Shown here piece by piece: positions 39,456-47,226 of a DNA stretch of 64,000 nucleotides (position 1 is its first letter; the number at the start of each line of letters is the position of its first letter). The position numbers and the translations under genes are program-made. The stretch comes from an uncultured Bryobacteraceae bacterium. Its GTDB lineage: Bacteria > Acidobacteriota > Terriglobia > Bryobacterales > Bryobacteraceae. The stretch lies in the NCBI GenBank assembly GCA_937920635.1, contig CAKZUE010000036.1, forward strand, positions 19,003 to 83,002. Reading direction: 5' to 3'. Below the pieces are notes generated by a model, which saw only the letters and a program-made list of their open reading frames with translations, was not told the origin of the DNA and did not search any database.

Positions 39456-40994
39456 ATGACGGCGATCAACAGACGGTTCTTCTTCAAGGGCGCCGGCGTG
39501 CTGGCCGGCGTGGCTGGCGGACTGGAAACGCTCGACGCGGCAGCGCAGAAACCGGGCGCGCGCCCGCGCCGGATCATTTTCATGGTGGCCGATGGGATGA
39601 GCCCGTCGGTGCTGCCGCTGGCCGAGCAGTTCTCGTTGCGCGTGCGCGGCAAGGGGCTGCTGTGGCAGGCGCTGTTGAACCGCGCGGAAGCGCGCCGCGG
39701 CTGGATGGACATGGCGTCGCTGGACTCGCTGGTCACGGACTCCTCTTCGGCGTCATCTTCCTGGGGCAGCGGTTCGCGCATCTTCAACGGCTGGGTGAAC
39801 ATGCTGCCTGACGGCACGCGGCTCACGCCGATCTGCGATCTGGTGCGCGACAAGGGCTGGCTGACCGCTCTGGTGACCACCGCCACGGTGACGCACGCAA
39901 CGCCCGCCGGCTTCGCTGCCAGCGTCCGCCGCCGCGACGACGAACACCTGATCGCCGAACAGTATCTCGACAAGGTGGACGTGATCCTCGGCGGCGGGCG
40001 GCGCTTCTTTGCGCCCGATTCGCGCAAGGACGCGAAAGACCTCGCCGCCGCCTTCCGCGCCGCCGGTTACTCTTATGCGGAAAACCGCCAACAGATGCAG
40101 GCGCAGGCGGCTGCGGCGAAGCGGATGCTCGGGCTGTTCAGCCCGTCGCATGTGCCGTACACGGTGGACCACCGCCATAATGAGGCGGCGCAGAAGCTCG
40201 TCCCCACGCTTGCGGAAATGTCCGGGACCGCGCTGTCGATGCTCGAAAAACAGAACAAGCCGTTTTTGATTCAGATCGAAGGCGCCCGCGTCGACCATGC
40301 CGCCCACTCGAACGACGCCGCCGGCCTGCTCTGGGATCAGATCGCTTTCGATGAGGCCATTGAGACGGTTCTGCGCTTCGCCGAAGGACGGCCCGATACG
40401 CTGGTCGTGATCACCAGCGACCACGGCAACTCCAATCCCGGTCTTGTCGGCATGGGCATTGAATACCGTCAGAGCAATGCCTGCTTCGAGCGGCTCGCCG
40501 GGATCAAGGCGAGCTTCAGCTCCATCAGCCCGCGGCTCGCCGGAACGGCCGAATATGCAATGGACGCGCAGCAGACGGCCGGAGTCGCCGGAGGTGCGCC
40601 CAGCGTGGCGCGCATTCAGGAGCTGGCCGAGCAATACCTCGGGTTCCCCTTCACGCAGGAAGAAGCGGAGATCCTGCACCGCTGCGCCGCGGGCGAGCGC
40701 AAGCTGTGCGTCAACCGCCAGCTCGATTCCGCCGTGGGCATTCTGGGGCAGGTGGTGGGCAACCACACCGGCATCCACTGGACCGGCACCACGCACACTT
40801 CGGATTACACGCTGGTGACGGCGTTGGGCCCCGGCGCCGACCGCTTCGCGGGCTTCATCCGGAACACGTCGGTGTTCGACACTCTCACCGATCTGGCCGG
40901 CATCCGCTTCCGCAATCCTTCCATGGATCCCGAGAAGGCAGGCAAGTTCCGCGAAGCCGCCTTCACGCCCAGGCTGAGGCCCGACTGGGCGTAA
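39456..40994 (+). CDS. Alkaline phosphatase (PhoA family) with Tat signal
   Basis: A 512-residue periplasmic metallophosphatase. The N-terminus NRRFFFKGAGVLAGVAGG is a twin-arginine signal. Metal and catalytic motifs are MVADGMS (Asp), VTDSSSASSS (phosphorylated Ser in the DSxxA position), ARVDHAAHSND (Asp, His), VITSDHGNSN (Asp, His) and TGTTHTSDY (His). The reaction is phosphomonoester hydrolysis with two zinc ions. GAGGAAG is the ribosome site. It is last in the O-methyltransferase series, 43 nt after the hydrolase, and convergent with ridA. Confidence 0.92.
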   Translation: MTAINRRFFFKGAGVLAGVAGGLETLDAAAQKPGARPRRIIFMVADGMSPSVLPLAEQFSLRVRGKGLLWQALLNRAEARRGWMDMASLDSLVTDSSSASSSWGSGSRIFNGWVNMLPDGTRLTPICDLVRDKGWLTALVTTATVTHATPAGFAASVRRRDDEHLIAEQYLDKVDVILGGGRRFFAPDSRKDAKDLAAAFRAAGYSYAENRQQMQAQAAAAKRMLGLFSPSHVPYTVDHRHNEAAQKLVPTLAEMSGTALSMLEKQNKPFLIQIEGARVDHAAHSNDAAGLLWDQIAFDEAIETVLRFAEGRPDTLVVITSDHGNSNPGLVGMGIEYRQSNACFERLAGIKASFSSISPRLAGTAEYAMDAQQTAGVAGGAPSVARIQELAEQYLGFPFTQEEAEILHRCAAGERKLCVNRQLDSAVGILGQVVGNHTGIHWTGTTHTSDYTLVTALGPGADRFAGFIRNTSVFDTLTDLAGIRFRNPSMDPEKAGKFREAAFTPRLRPDWA

Positions 40995-41011
40995 AAAGCC
41001 GGCGGGAAGCG

Positions 41012-41398
41012 TCAGGCCACGAAGGCCACGGCTTCGATCTCCACCCGCACGTCGCGAGGAAGACGCGCGGCCTCCACGGTGGCCCGCGCCGGGGGATTTT
41101 GCCCGAAATAGCGCCCGTAAATCTCGTTGACTTTGGCGAAATCGCCGAGATCTTTCAGGAAAATCGTCGTCTTGAGCACGGTATCGAGGCGCGCCCCCGA
41201 GGCCTCGAGCACGGCTTTCAGGTTTTCCAGCACCCGGACGGTCTGCTCTTCGATGCCGCCCTCCACCAGTTGGCCCGTAGCCGGGTCGAGCGGAATCTGG
41301 CCGCTCAGAAAAACCAGCCCGTTCCAGCGGACGGCTTGCGAATAAGGCCCGATGGCTGCGGGCGCATTCTGCGTCTGGATGATTTCTTTCTCAGGCAT
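41012..41398 (-). CDS. RidA-family enamine/imine deaminase
   Basis: A 128-residue YjgF/YER057c/UK114-family protein that hydrolyses reactive 2-aminoacrylate-type enamines. Signatures are APAAIGPYSQAVRWNGLVFLSG, IPLDPATGQL, EEQTVRVLENLKAVLEASG, and the arginine in PARATVEAARLPRDVRVEIE. The start at 41398 (MPEKEIIQ) gives the family N-terminus; a 13-codon upstream extension is unlikely. It is followed on the same strand by nothing close and convergent with the phosphatase gene (17 nt between stops). Confidence 0.95.
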   Translation of the reverse strand: MPEKEIIQTQNAPAAIGPYSQAVRWNGLVFLSGQIPLDPATGQLVEGGIEEQTVRVLENLKAVLEASGARLDTVLKTTIFLKDLGDFAKVNEIYGRYFGQNPPARATVEAARLPRDVRVEIEAVAFVA

Positions 41399-41476
41399 GA
41401 TTCCGAATTCCGTTGTCCTGCGCGCGCCGGCGCACAACCTGCGTACAAGGACACGATGGCCGGCACGGGCGGCGGA

Positions 41477-41800
41477 TCAGCCGCCGATTTCCTCCTCGAT
41501 CCAGGTCATCGCGGCATACGCCGCGGGCCAGCCAACCGTGGTGATCGCCAGCACCGCCGCTTGCAGGATCTCCTCCTTCTTCGCCCCGCTCTCCAGCGCC
41601 TGCCGCGCAGCGGAATGCACGGCGCCCTGATGCTGCGACCCAATGGCGATGCCGAGCTTCACCAGACGCCGGGTCTTCTCATTCAGCGGCCCGCCTTTTT
41701 CGTGGCAGGCCGCGCCCAGCGCCTGAAATGCCGCCCAGACCTCCGGATACTTCTTCTCGAATTTCTTCAGCTTCTTGGGAACTGCCGTCTGTTTGGCCAT
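41477..41800 (-). CDS. Carboxymuconolactone-decarboxylase/AhpD-fold protein lacking the redox cysteines
   Basis: A 107-residue helical protein (MAKQTAVPKKLKKFEKKYPE). It has the AhpD core (NEKTRRLVKLGIAIGSQHQG, AVHSAARQALESGAKKEEI), but the CxxC of the AhpD catalytic site reads SxxQ (GSQHQGAVH). Only the two histidines remain. It therefore cannot be a peroxidase-type AhpD; a decarboxylase-like or structural role is inferred. The ATG at 41800 is chosen because upstream codons are Gly/Arg-rich and non-conserved. It is 78 nt upstream of ridA on the same strand and divergent from the Gfo/Idh/MocA gene. Confidence 0.85.
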   Translation of the reverse strand: MAKQTAVPKKLKKFEKKYPEVWAAFQALGAACHEKGGPLNEKTRRLVKLGIAIGSQHQGAVHSAARQALESGAKKEEILQAAVLAITTVGWPAAYAAMTWIEEEIGG

Positions 41801-41910
41801 ACCCTGAAGGGTACACCCGCCCCGCGCGCGGCGTCCATCCGCGCCAGCCGCCTGCGGAGGGCTCATCGCCACAGCAGCGCCCGGTTCGCGATATAACCAG
41901 AACAAGTCTT

Positions 41911-43239
41911 ATGAAACACGAAAGCAAACCAGTTTCCGCTGACCGGCGCAGCTTCCTTTCTTCCGCCGCGGCCGCCGGCCTCACCACCAACCTGTTTGCG
42001 GGTTCCGTCCGCGGCGCCAACGACCGCGTCACGGTCGCCTTCATCGGCATGGGCCAGATGGGGCGCGGCAATCTCGACTACGCCTCCAAGGTGCCCGGCT
42101 TCCAGCCCGTCGCGGTGTGCGACGTCTACCAGCCGCATCTCGAGATGGCCCAAGCCCAGGCCGAAAAGCTCGGCCACAATGTGAAGGCCGTTCACGATTT
42201 CCGCGAAATCATCGCCGACAAGAGCATCGACGCGGTCTGCATCTCCACTCCCGACCACTGGCACGCCTACATGATGATTGAGGCGTGCAAGGCAGGCAAG
42301 GACGTCTTCGTCGAAAAGCCCGCCTGCGTCTACGTGGAAGAGGGCCAGTTGATGGTCCAGGCGGCGCGCAAGTACAAGCGCGTGGTGCAGGGCGGCACGA
42401 TGCAGCGCTCGGGCGGCTACTTCCAGAAGGCCGCCGAACTCGTCAAGAGCGGCGCGCTGGGTGAGATCACCTTCTGCCACACGTGGCAGGCAGGGCTCGA
42501 AAAGAAAGAGCGCTGGGGCAATCCGCCCGACGAGCCGCCGCCCGCCGGGCTTGACTGGGAGCTCTGGCTCGGACCCGCGCCGAAGCGCCCGTACAACCTG
42601 AACCGCTTCGGCGTCGCCCCGAAGCGCTGGTCGACCTTCCGCTACTTCTGGGACTACGCCGGCGGCGCGATGACGGACTGGGGCATCCACCTGATCGATC
42701 CCATCCATCAGGCGTTCGACGATCCGATGCCCACGGCCGTGACAGCGATGGGCTCGAAGTTCTACGTCACCGACAATTGCGAGACGCCGGACACGATGCT
42801 GGCCACGTTCTTCTACCCGAAGTTCCTGTCGAGCTATGAATCGCGCACCTGCAACCCCATGCCGCTGTTGGGCAACTGGGGCGCGGCGACCGCCATTCAC
42901 GGCACGGAGGCCACGCTCGTCGTCAACCGCGGCGGCTGCTGGCTGATCCCGAACCGCGGCTCTTCGGTCGAGCCCGCCGTCTGGGAGAAGGACTCGAAAA
43001 TGGCGCAGCTCAACGTGCCGCATTGGGAGAATTTCCTCGCCTGCATCCGCTCGCGCGAAAAGCCCATCTCCGACATCGAGAACTGCGTCCGCTCCTCGGT
43101 CACCTGCATCCTGGCCAACGTCTCCATGCGCGCGGGCGTGCGCGTCGACTGGGACGAGCAGCGTTGGACGGTGAAACAGAATGAGGCGAAGCCGTATCTG
43201 AAGGCGCGCTACCGCTCGCCGTGGAAGCTGGAAGTCTAG
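41911..43239 (+). CDS. Gfo/Idh/MocA-family oxidoreductase with Tat signal
   Basis: A 442-residue NAD(P)-dependent oxidoreductase. Twin-arginine-like signal DRRSFLSSAAAAGL at residues 11-24. Rossmann motif VAFIGMGQMGRGN, AVCISTPDHWHAYMMIEACK and the catalytic-lysine motif DVFVEKPACVY are diagnostic, and WDYAGGAMTDWGIHLIDPIH carries the C-terminal His/Asp pair. Tat-exported members are common in Acidobacteriota and Planctomycetes and act on sugars. The ATG at 41911 has no recognisable Shine-Dalgarno; a TATAAC -10-like box lies at 41892-41897, so the leader may be only a few nucleotides long. Confidence 0.9.
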   Translation: MKHESKPVSADRRSFLSSAAAAGLTTNLFAGSVRGANDRVTVAFIGMGQMGRGNLDYASKVPGFQPVAVCDVYQPHLEMAQAQAEKLGHNVKAVHDFREIIADKSIDAVCISTPDHWHAYMMIEACKAGKDVFVEKPACVYVEEGQLMVQAARKYKRVVQGGTMQRSGGYFQKAAELVKSGALGEITFCHTWQAGLEKKERWGNPPDEPPPAGLDWELWLGPAPKRPYNLNRFGVAPKRWSTFRYFWDYAGGAMTDWGIHLIDPIHQAFDDPMPTAVTAMGSKFYVTDNCETPDTMLATFFYPKFLSSYESRTCNPMPLLGNWGAATAIHGTEATLVVNRGGCWLIPNRGSSVEPAVWEKDSKMAQLNVPHWENFLACIRSREKPISDIENCVRSSVTCILANVSMRAGVRVDWDEQRWTVKQNEAKPYLKARYRSPWKLEV

Positions 43240-43274
43240 GCTCGCGCGAATCCCTTTTCTGAGACCGGGATTGC

Positions 43275-43311
43275 CCCCTCCTGCGGCGTTGTATAACAGC
43301 CGCAGGAGGGG
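43275..43311 (+). promoter_or_regulatory. Perfect 13-bp hairpin enclosing the ribosome-binding site of the carbonic-anhydrase-like gene
   Basis: CCCCTCCTGCGGC (43275-43287), an 11-nt spacer GTTGTATAACA that can itself pair GTT with AAC, and GCCGCAGGAGGGG (43299-43311). The arms are perfect complements. The Shine-Dalgarno GGAGGGG is the 3' arm itself, 6 nt before the ATG at 43318. The structure is followed by CTTTTC, so it could also terminate transcription from the gene upstream. Either it is a terminator doubling as a leader or it gates translation. Confidence 0.7.
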
Positions 43312-43317
43312 CTTTTC

Positions 43318-43881
43318 ATGTCACAGGTCCTGAATGAGGTTCTCGAAGCCAACCGGCGCTATGCGGCCGAATTCGGCGACAAGGGCAAGCTGGCGATGCC
43401 GCCCGCGCGGCGCTTCGCCGTGCTGACGTGCATGGATGCGCGGCTGGATCCGGCGAAGTTCGCCGGCCTGGCGGAAGGCGACGCGCACGTCATCCGCAAT
43501 GCGGGCGGGCGCGCCAGCGACGACGCCATCCGCTCGCTGGTGATCTCGGCCAAGCTCCTGGGCACGCGCGAATGGTTCGTGATCCATCACACCAACTGCG
43601 GGATGGAGTTTTTTACCGACGAAGTGATGCGCGGGCTCCTGGCCGAATCGATCGGCCCCGCGGGGTTGGTGGACGGCCAGTGGAAGAACATCGACACGGC
43701 GCTGCCGGGCTCGCGCGAGGGCGATTACATCGACTGGCTCACCATCCGCGATCTCGCCCAGAGCGTGCGCGACGACGTCGCGCGCATCCGCCGCCATCCG
43801 CTGGTGCCGCCGGACATCCCGGTCTACGGCTACATCTACGAGGTGCAGACGGGCCGGCTGGTGGAAGTGCCCGCGGCTTGA
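43318..43881 (+). CDS. Beta-carbonic-anhydrase-like protein
   Basis: A 187-residue protein of the beta-class carbonic anhydrase family. Zinc ligands are in [10 protein letters not shown] (Cys, with the Asp-Arg dyad), and HHTNCGMEF (His and Cys). [20 protein letters not shown] is the conserved helix-turn following the first ligands. It is the short clade with a C-terminal [19 protein letters not shown] block. It would interconvert CO2 and bicarbonate; some members of this short clade have other or no proven activity. Translation is likely influenced by the hairpin that contains its ribosome site. Confidence 0.85.
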   Translation: MSQVLNEVLEANRRYAAEFGDKGKLAMPPARRFAVLTCMDARLDPAKFAGLAEGDAHVIRNAGGRASDDAIRSLVISAKLLGTREWFVIHHTNCGMEFFTDEVMRGLLAESIGPAGLVDGQWKNIDTALPGSREGDYIDWLTIRDLAQSVRDDVARIRRHPLVPPDIPVYGYIYEVQTGRLVEVPAA

Positions 43882-43914
43882 ACGAACCCCGGGCCTCTGC
43901 GGCGAGCTTCGGCG

Positions 43915-45987
43915 TTACCGCACCGCGCGGATCAGCACGTATGTGGCGAGCGTATTGGCCGAGGTGGCTTGAATGGCCACGGCGCCGCTCGCGGCGGCCA
44001 TATCGACTGAGCCGGTGATCCTCGCCGTACTGGCCCCGGCGGGAATCACAACAGACGAAGGCAGCTTCACCGAGAGGCCAGCGGAGGCGAACCGGACGAG
44101 GACTCCGCCTGCCGGAGCCGGCTTGGCCAGTTGCACGGTCACGGCGAAACTCCAACCCGGTCGGACCCGTGATGGCGAGCGCGAGAGTTTCTCGAGCGTA
44201 GCCAGCCCCGGCTGGACAGGCGCAGGGCGCACGGTGAGGGTTGCCTGCAGCGTCTTCCCAGCCAGGCTGGCTGTCAGAACGACGCTTGTTTCGACATCTA
44301 CAGAATTCGCCTGGAGCTGGAAGGACGCGCCGGTTGCGCCCGCCGGAACGGTCACGGACGCTGGAACCGCCACCGCGCCAGGCAGCGAGCTCGACAGCAC
44401 CACGGTCGCCCCGCCAGCAGGCGCCGCCGCGCTCAGCGCCACCGTGCCCGTCACACTGCCGCCCGCCTGGATGCTTTGAGCCGACAATGCAAACGACGCC
44501 AGCCCCGGCTGGACAGGCGCAGGGCGCACGGTGAGGGTTGCCTGCAGCGTCTTCCCAGCCAGGCTGGCTGTCAGAACGACGCTTGTTTCGACATCTACAG
44601 AATTCGCCTGGAGCTGGAAGGACGCGGTGGTTGCGCCCGCCGGAACGGTCACGGACGCTGGAACCGCCGCCACGCCGGGCAGCGAGCTCGACAGCGCCAC
44701 GGTCGCCCCGCCAGCAGGCGCCGCCACGCTCAGTGTCACCGTGCCCGTCACACTGCCGCCCGCTTCGACGCCAGACGCAGATAAGACAAACGACGCCAGG
44801 TCCGGCGCGGGTGGCGGTGGAGGCGCGCCGGCGCAGACCGCATTCGCTTCCACCACGCCGTACTCGTAAGCGCCGGCGTCGATCGGCCCGACGTCGGAGC
44901 GTGGAACCGCGCACAACGGATGCTTGTACTGCATCTCAGGCCGCAGCGAAAACCCTCCCGCAGATCCCGGATCCACGCCCGCGTTCAGCGCAGCGGACAG
45001 GTTCGAAATACGGTAATCGAACTGCGCCGGATTCAGGAACCCCATGTCGCCGCTGGTGACATTGCCAGACATCAGCGCGTTGCTTTGAGTCGTCAGGATG
45101 CCGCTGCCCGAGAAAATGTTGTTCCGCACCACTGTCGGCGTGGTGAAGCTGCTCGAAATTTGCAGAAACGTCGCGCCCGCGGCTCGCGTGCTGACGAACG
45201 TATTGTTGACCACATACAGTTCGTTCGGCGATCCGCTCCTCAGCCCTTCCAGCCCGAAGGTCAGCATGCCGCGGTTCTGCGTCGTATCGCCCTGCTGAAC
45301 GATGTTTCCGATCACGTAAGCCTGCCCGCCGTTGGGAAGATCAATCTCGTAGCTGCCGCTGCCCGATTCCTGCGTGAGCCGGTTGTAGAGAATGTAGCTT
45401 CTCGCCGCCCGGGACTTCACCAGGTGGCCGACGATGGCGCGGCGTGAAGCCGAATAGCGCAGCGTGAACTCCGCCACCCCCCCGTTGATGTAAATGTTGT
45501 GGCTCTGGCCATCGCCATAGCCGTTGTCGTAAAACTCGGAGTGTTCGACCACAACCCTGCCGTAGAAGCCGCCCAGGATGCCCGTCTCGTTATGGTGGAA
45601 CACGCAGTTCCGCACCGTGAGATTGCCGGAATCCAGCCGGATGCCCGCGCCGTTCCTGTCCGGCACTCTGGCCCCGGAGAATTCGATGTTCTCCACCACA
45701 ATGTTGTCGCCTGCAACCACCCAGATGCCCTTCCCCAGGGCATACTGGCCCGCGGCATCGATCCGCGCCCGGCCGTTCACACCGCGGATCGTGAGATGGT
45801 TCCGGTAAATGGCGCAAACATCGCCACTATAATTGCCGGCCGCGTCGATCTCGATCACGTCGCCGTCCTGCGCGGCGGCGAATGCCTGGCACGGTTTTGC
45901 GTACGGCTGGCCCGGTCCGACACTGCGGACGGCGGCCGTGGCAGGAGTCAGGGTGAGAACGGCAATGAACAGCGGAAGAAGTCGCAT
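43915..45987 (-). CDS. Secreted right-handed beta-helix protein with three C-terminal beta-sandwich modules
   Basis: A 690-residue exported protein. A signal peptide (MRLLPLFIAVLTLTPATAA) precedes a parallel beta-helix domain (about 25-380) with coils such as NHLTIRGVNGRARIDAAG, NIVVENIEFSGARV, NLTVRNCVFHHNETGI and VVVEHSEFYDNGYGDG. After a proline-rich hinge (APPPPPAPDL) come three modules of about 99 residues. The first two are nearly identical (SVTGTVTLSVAAPAGGATV and SVTGTVALSAAAPAGGATV); the third is divergent (LEKLSRSPSRVRPGW). Beta-helix proteins often bind or cleave polysaccharide, but no lyase active site is recognisable. It is convergent with the carbonic-anhydrase-like gene. Confidence 0.8.
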   Translation of the reverse strand: MRLLPLFIAVLTLTPATAAVRSVGPGQPYAKPCQAFAAAQDGDVIEIDAAGNYSGDVCAIYRNHLTIRGVNGRARIDAAGQYALGKGIWVVAGDNIVVENIEFSGARVPDRNGAGIRLDSGNLTVRNCVFHHNETGILGGFYGRVVVEHSEFYDNGYGDGQSHNIYINGGVAEFTLRYSASRRAIVGHLVKSRAARSYILYNRLTQESGSGSYEIDLPNGGQAYVIGNIVQQGDTTQNRGMLTFGLEGLRSGSPNELYVVNNTFVSTRAAGATFLQISSSFTTPTVVRNNIFSGSGILTTQSNALMSGNVTSGDMGFLNPAQFDYRISNLSAALNAGVDPGSAGGFSLRPEMQYKHPLCAVPRSDVGPIDAGAYEYGVVEANAVCAGAPPPPPAPDLASFVLSASGVEAGGSVTGTVTLSVAAPAGGATVALSSSLPGVAAVPASVTVPAGATTASFQLQANSVDVETSVVLTASLAGKTLQATLTVRPAPVQPGLASFALSAQSIQAGGSVTGTVALSAAAPAGGATVVLSSSLPGAVAVPASVTVPAGATGASFQLQANSVDVETSVVLTASLAGKTLQATLTVRPAPVQPGLATLEKLSRSPSRVRPGWSFAVTVQLAKPAPAGGVLVRFASAGLSVKLPSSVVIPAGASTARITGSVDMAAASGAVAIQATSANTLATYVLIRAVR
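44201..44497 (-). repeat. 297-bp direct repeat, copy A (99 codons) in the beta-helix gene
   Basis: First copy in plus coordinates of an in-frame tandem repeat encoding one beta-sandwich module. It is identical to copy B over 44201-44329 (129 bp); the rest carries scattered substitutions, densest at the far end. The unit length of exactly 99 codons keeps the frame. Confidence 0.9.
44498..44794 (-). repeat. 297-bp direct repeat, copy B (99 codons) in the beta-helix gene
   Basis: Second copy, directly abutting copy A. The near identity at DNA level, including synonymous positions, indicates recent duplication or gene conversion, and makes the module number prone to change by recombination or to misassembly. 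Confidence 0.9.
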
Positions 45988-46095
45988 GCCCGTCCATCGT
46001 CCGTGGCCGCGCCGCCCTGCATGGACCGGATGCCTTATGACGCGCGCATGTTAGGGACGGCCGTACTACGGCACACGCCTGACGGACACCGCTTC

Positions 46096-47208
46096 TCAGG
46101 CGGCCGATCCCAGCCGCCTGAGGGCGAATGCGTAGGCCCCGAGCGAAACCGCCTCGCTCGTGCCGAGCCGCGTCAGCCCGATGGCGGTGCGCTGCAAAGC
46201 GTCGTAGCGGATCGTGCGCTCCGAGCGCGGCACGCGCAGCTCGCGCGGCTCGCCGCGCAGAAAGCGCTCCCGTTGCGCCGGATCATCGAAATCGAACGCC
46301 TCGAAAACGACCCGCCGCAGCGGGCGCCCGTCGCGCGCGAAGACGCCGTTGACTGCATGCAGCATTGACGGAAGAAACAGAGGAGCGGCACCGGAAAGCC
46401 CTCCGCCGATCACGACGAGGCCGTCGATCAGCGTCAACGCCTGCGCGATCGCGTCGCCCGCCACTTCGCCCAGGCGGCGGAACGCCTCCCGCGCGGCTTC
46501 CCGATGGCCCGGCGCGCGCCCCATGCCGATCTCGAAGATCTCCTTCGGCTCGGGCGTCTCTTCAAACGCGATGCCCGCGATCTCGCCATACACGCGGCGC
46601 ACGGCGCGGATGGAAGCGCCCTCTTCGGCGTTCCAGTCCGGGGCGAGCTTGTTGCGCAGCAGCCAGACCTCGCCGGCCATGGAGTTGTCGCCGATGAACA
46701 GCTCCCCGTTGCGCACGATGCCGCCGCCGAGCCCCGTGCCGAGCGTGATGCCGAGCAGGTTGGCGTAGCGCTTCGGGCTGCCGGCGTCGGCCAGCATGCG
46801 GTTCACTTCGGGCAGCAATCCGCTGATCGCCTCGCCGTAAGCGAAAAGGTCGCCATCGTTGTTCAGAAACACCGGAATTCCGAAGACGTCCTCGAGCATC
46901 GGCCCCAGAGCGACGCCGCCGCGAAATGCGGGCAAATTGTTTTCGTTGAACACGACCCCCGCGGGATAGTCCGCCGGACCGGGAAAGGCGAAACTGATCG
47001 CCGCGGGCGCGTCCGGCAGCAGCGCGCGCACGCGGCGGAAGCCTTCGATGATGTTGTCGAGACAGGCCTCGAGGTCCGTGGGCGCGGCGGGCAGGTAGAC
47101 CGGCTCAAGCAGCAGCCGGTTGGAGCGGATGGCGGAGAATTTGAGATTGGTGCCCCCGGCGTCGAGGGTCATGACGATGCGCGGATCGGTGGAAGCGTCG
47201 ACAGTCAT
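46096..47208 (-). CDS. ROK-family sugar kinase without the usual zinc-cysteine motif
   Basis: A 370-residue actin-fold kinase. N-terminal ATP motif MTLDAGGTNLKFSAI, catalytic Asp in FLNNDGDLFAYGE, and GITLGTGLGGGIV and LVVIGGGLSGAAPLF. ROK proteins normally carry a CxCGxxGCxE zinc site after AGEIGH; here MAGEVWLLRNKL is not followed by those cysteines, so the zinc site is absent. It probably phosphorylates a hexose or amino sugar entering through the neighbouring transporter, whose stop is 18 nt before this start. The substrate is not determinable. Confidence 0.85.
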   Translation of the reverse strand: MTVDASTDPRIVMTLDAGGTNLKFSAIRSNRLLLEPVYLPAAPTDLEACLDNIIEGFRRVRALLPDAPAAISFAFPGPADYPAGVVFNENNLPAFRGGVALGPMLEDVFGIPVFLNNDGDLFAYGEAISGLLPEVNRMLADAGSPKRYANLLGITLGTGLGGGIVRNGELFIGDNSMAGEVWLLRNKLAPDWNAEEGASIRAVRRVYGEIAGIAFEETPEPKEIFEIGMGRAPGHREAAREAFRRLGEVAGDAIAQALTLIDGLVVIGGGLSGAAPLFLPSMLHAVNGVFARDGRPLRRVVFEAFDFDDPAQRERFLRGEPRELRVPRSERTIRYDALQRTAIGLTRLGTSEAVSLGAYAFALRRLGSAA

Positions 47209-47226
47209 GGCAGTGAGCAGCAGCGA

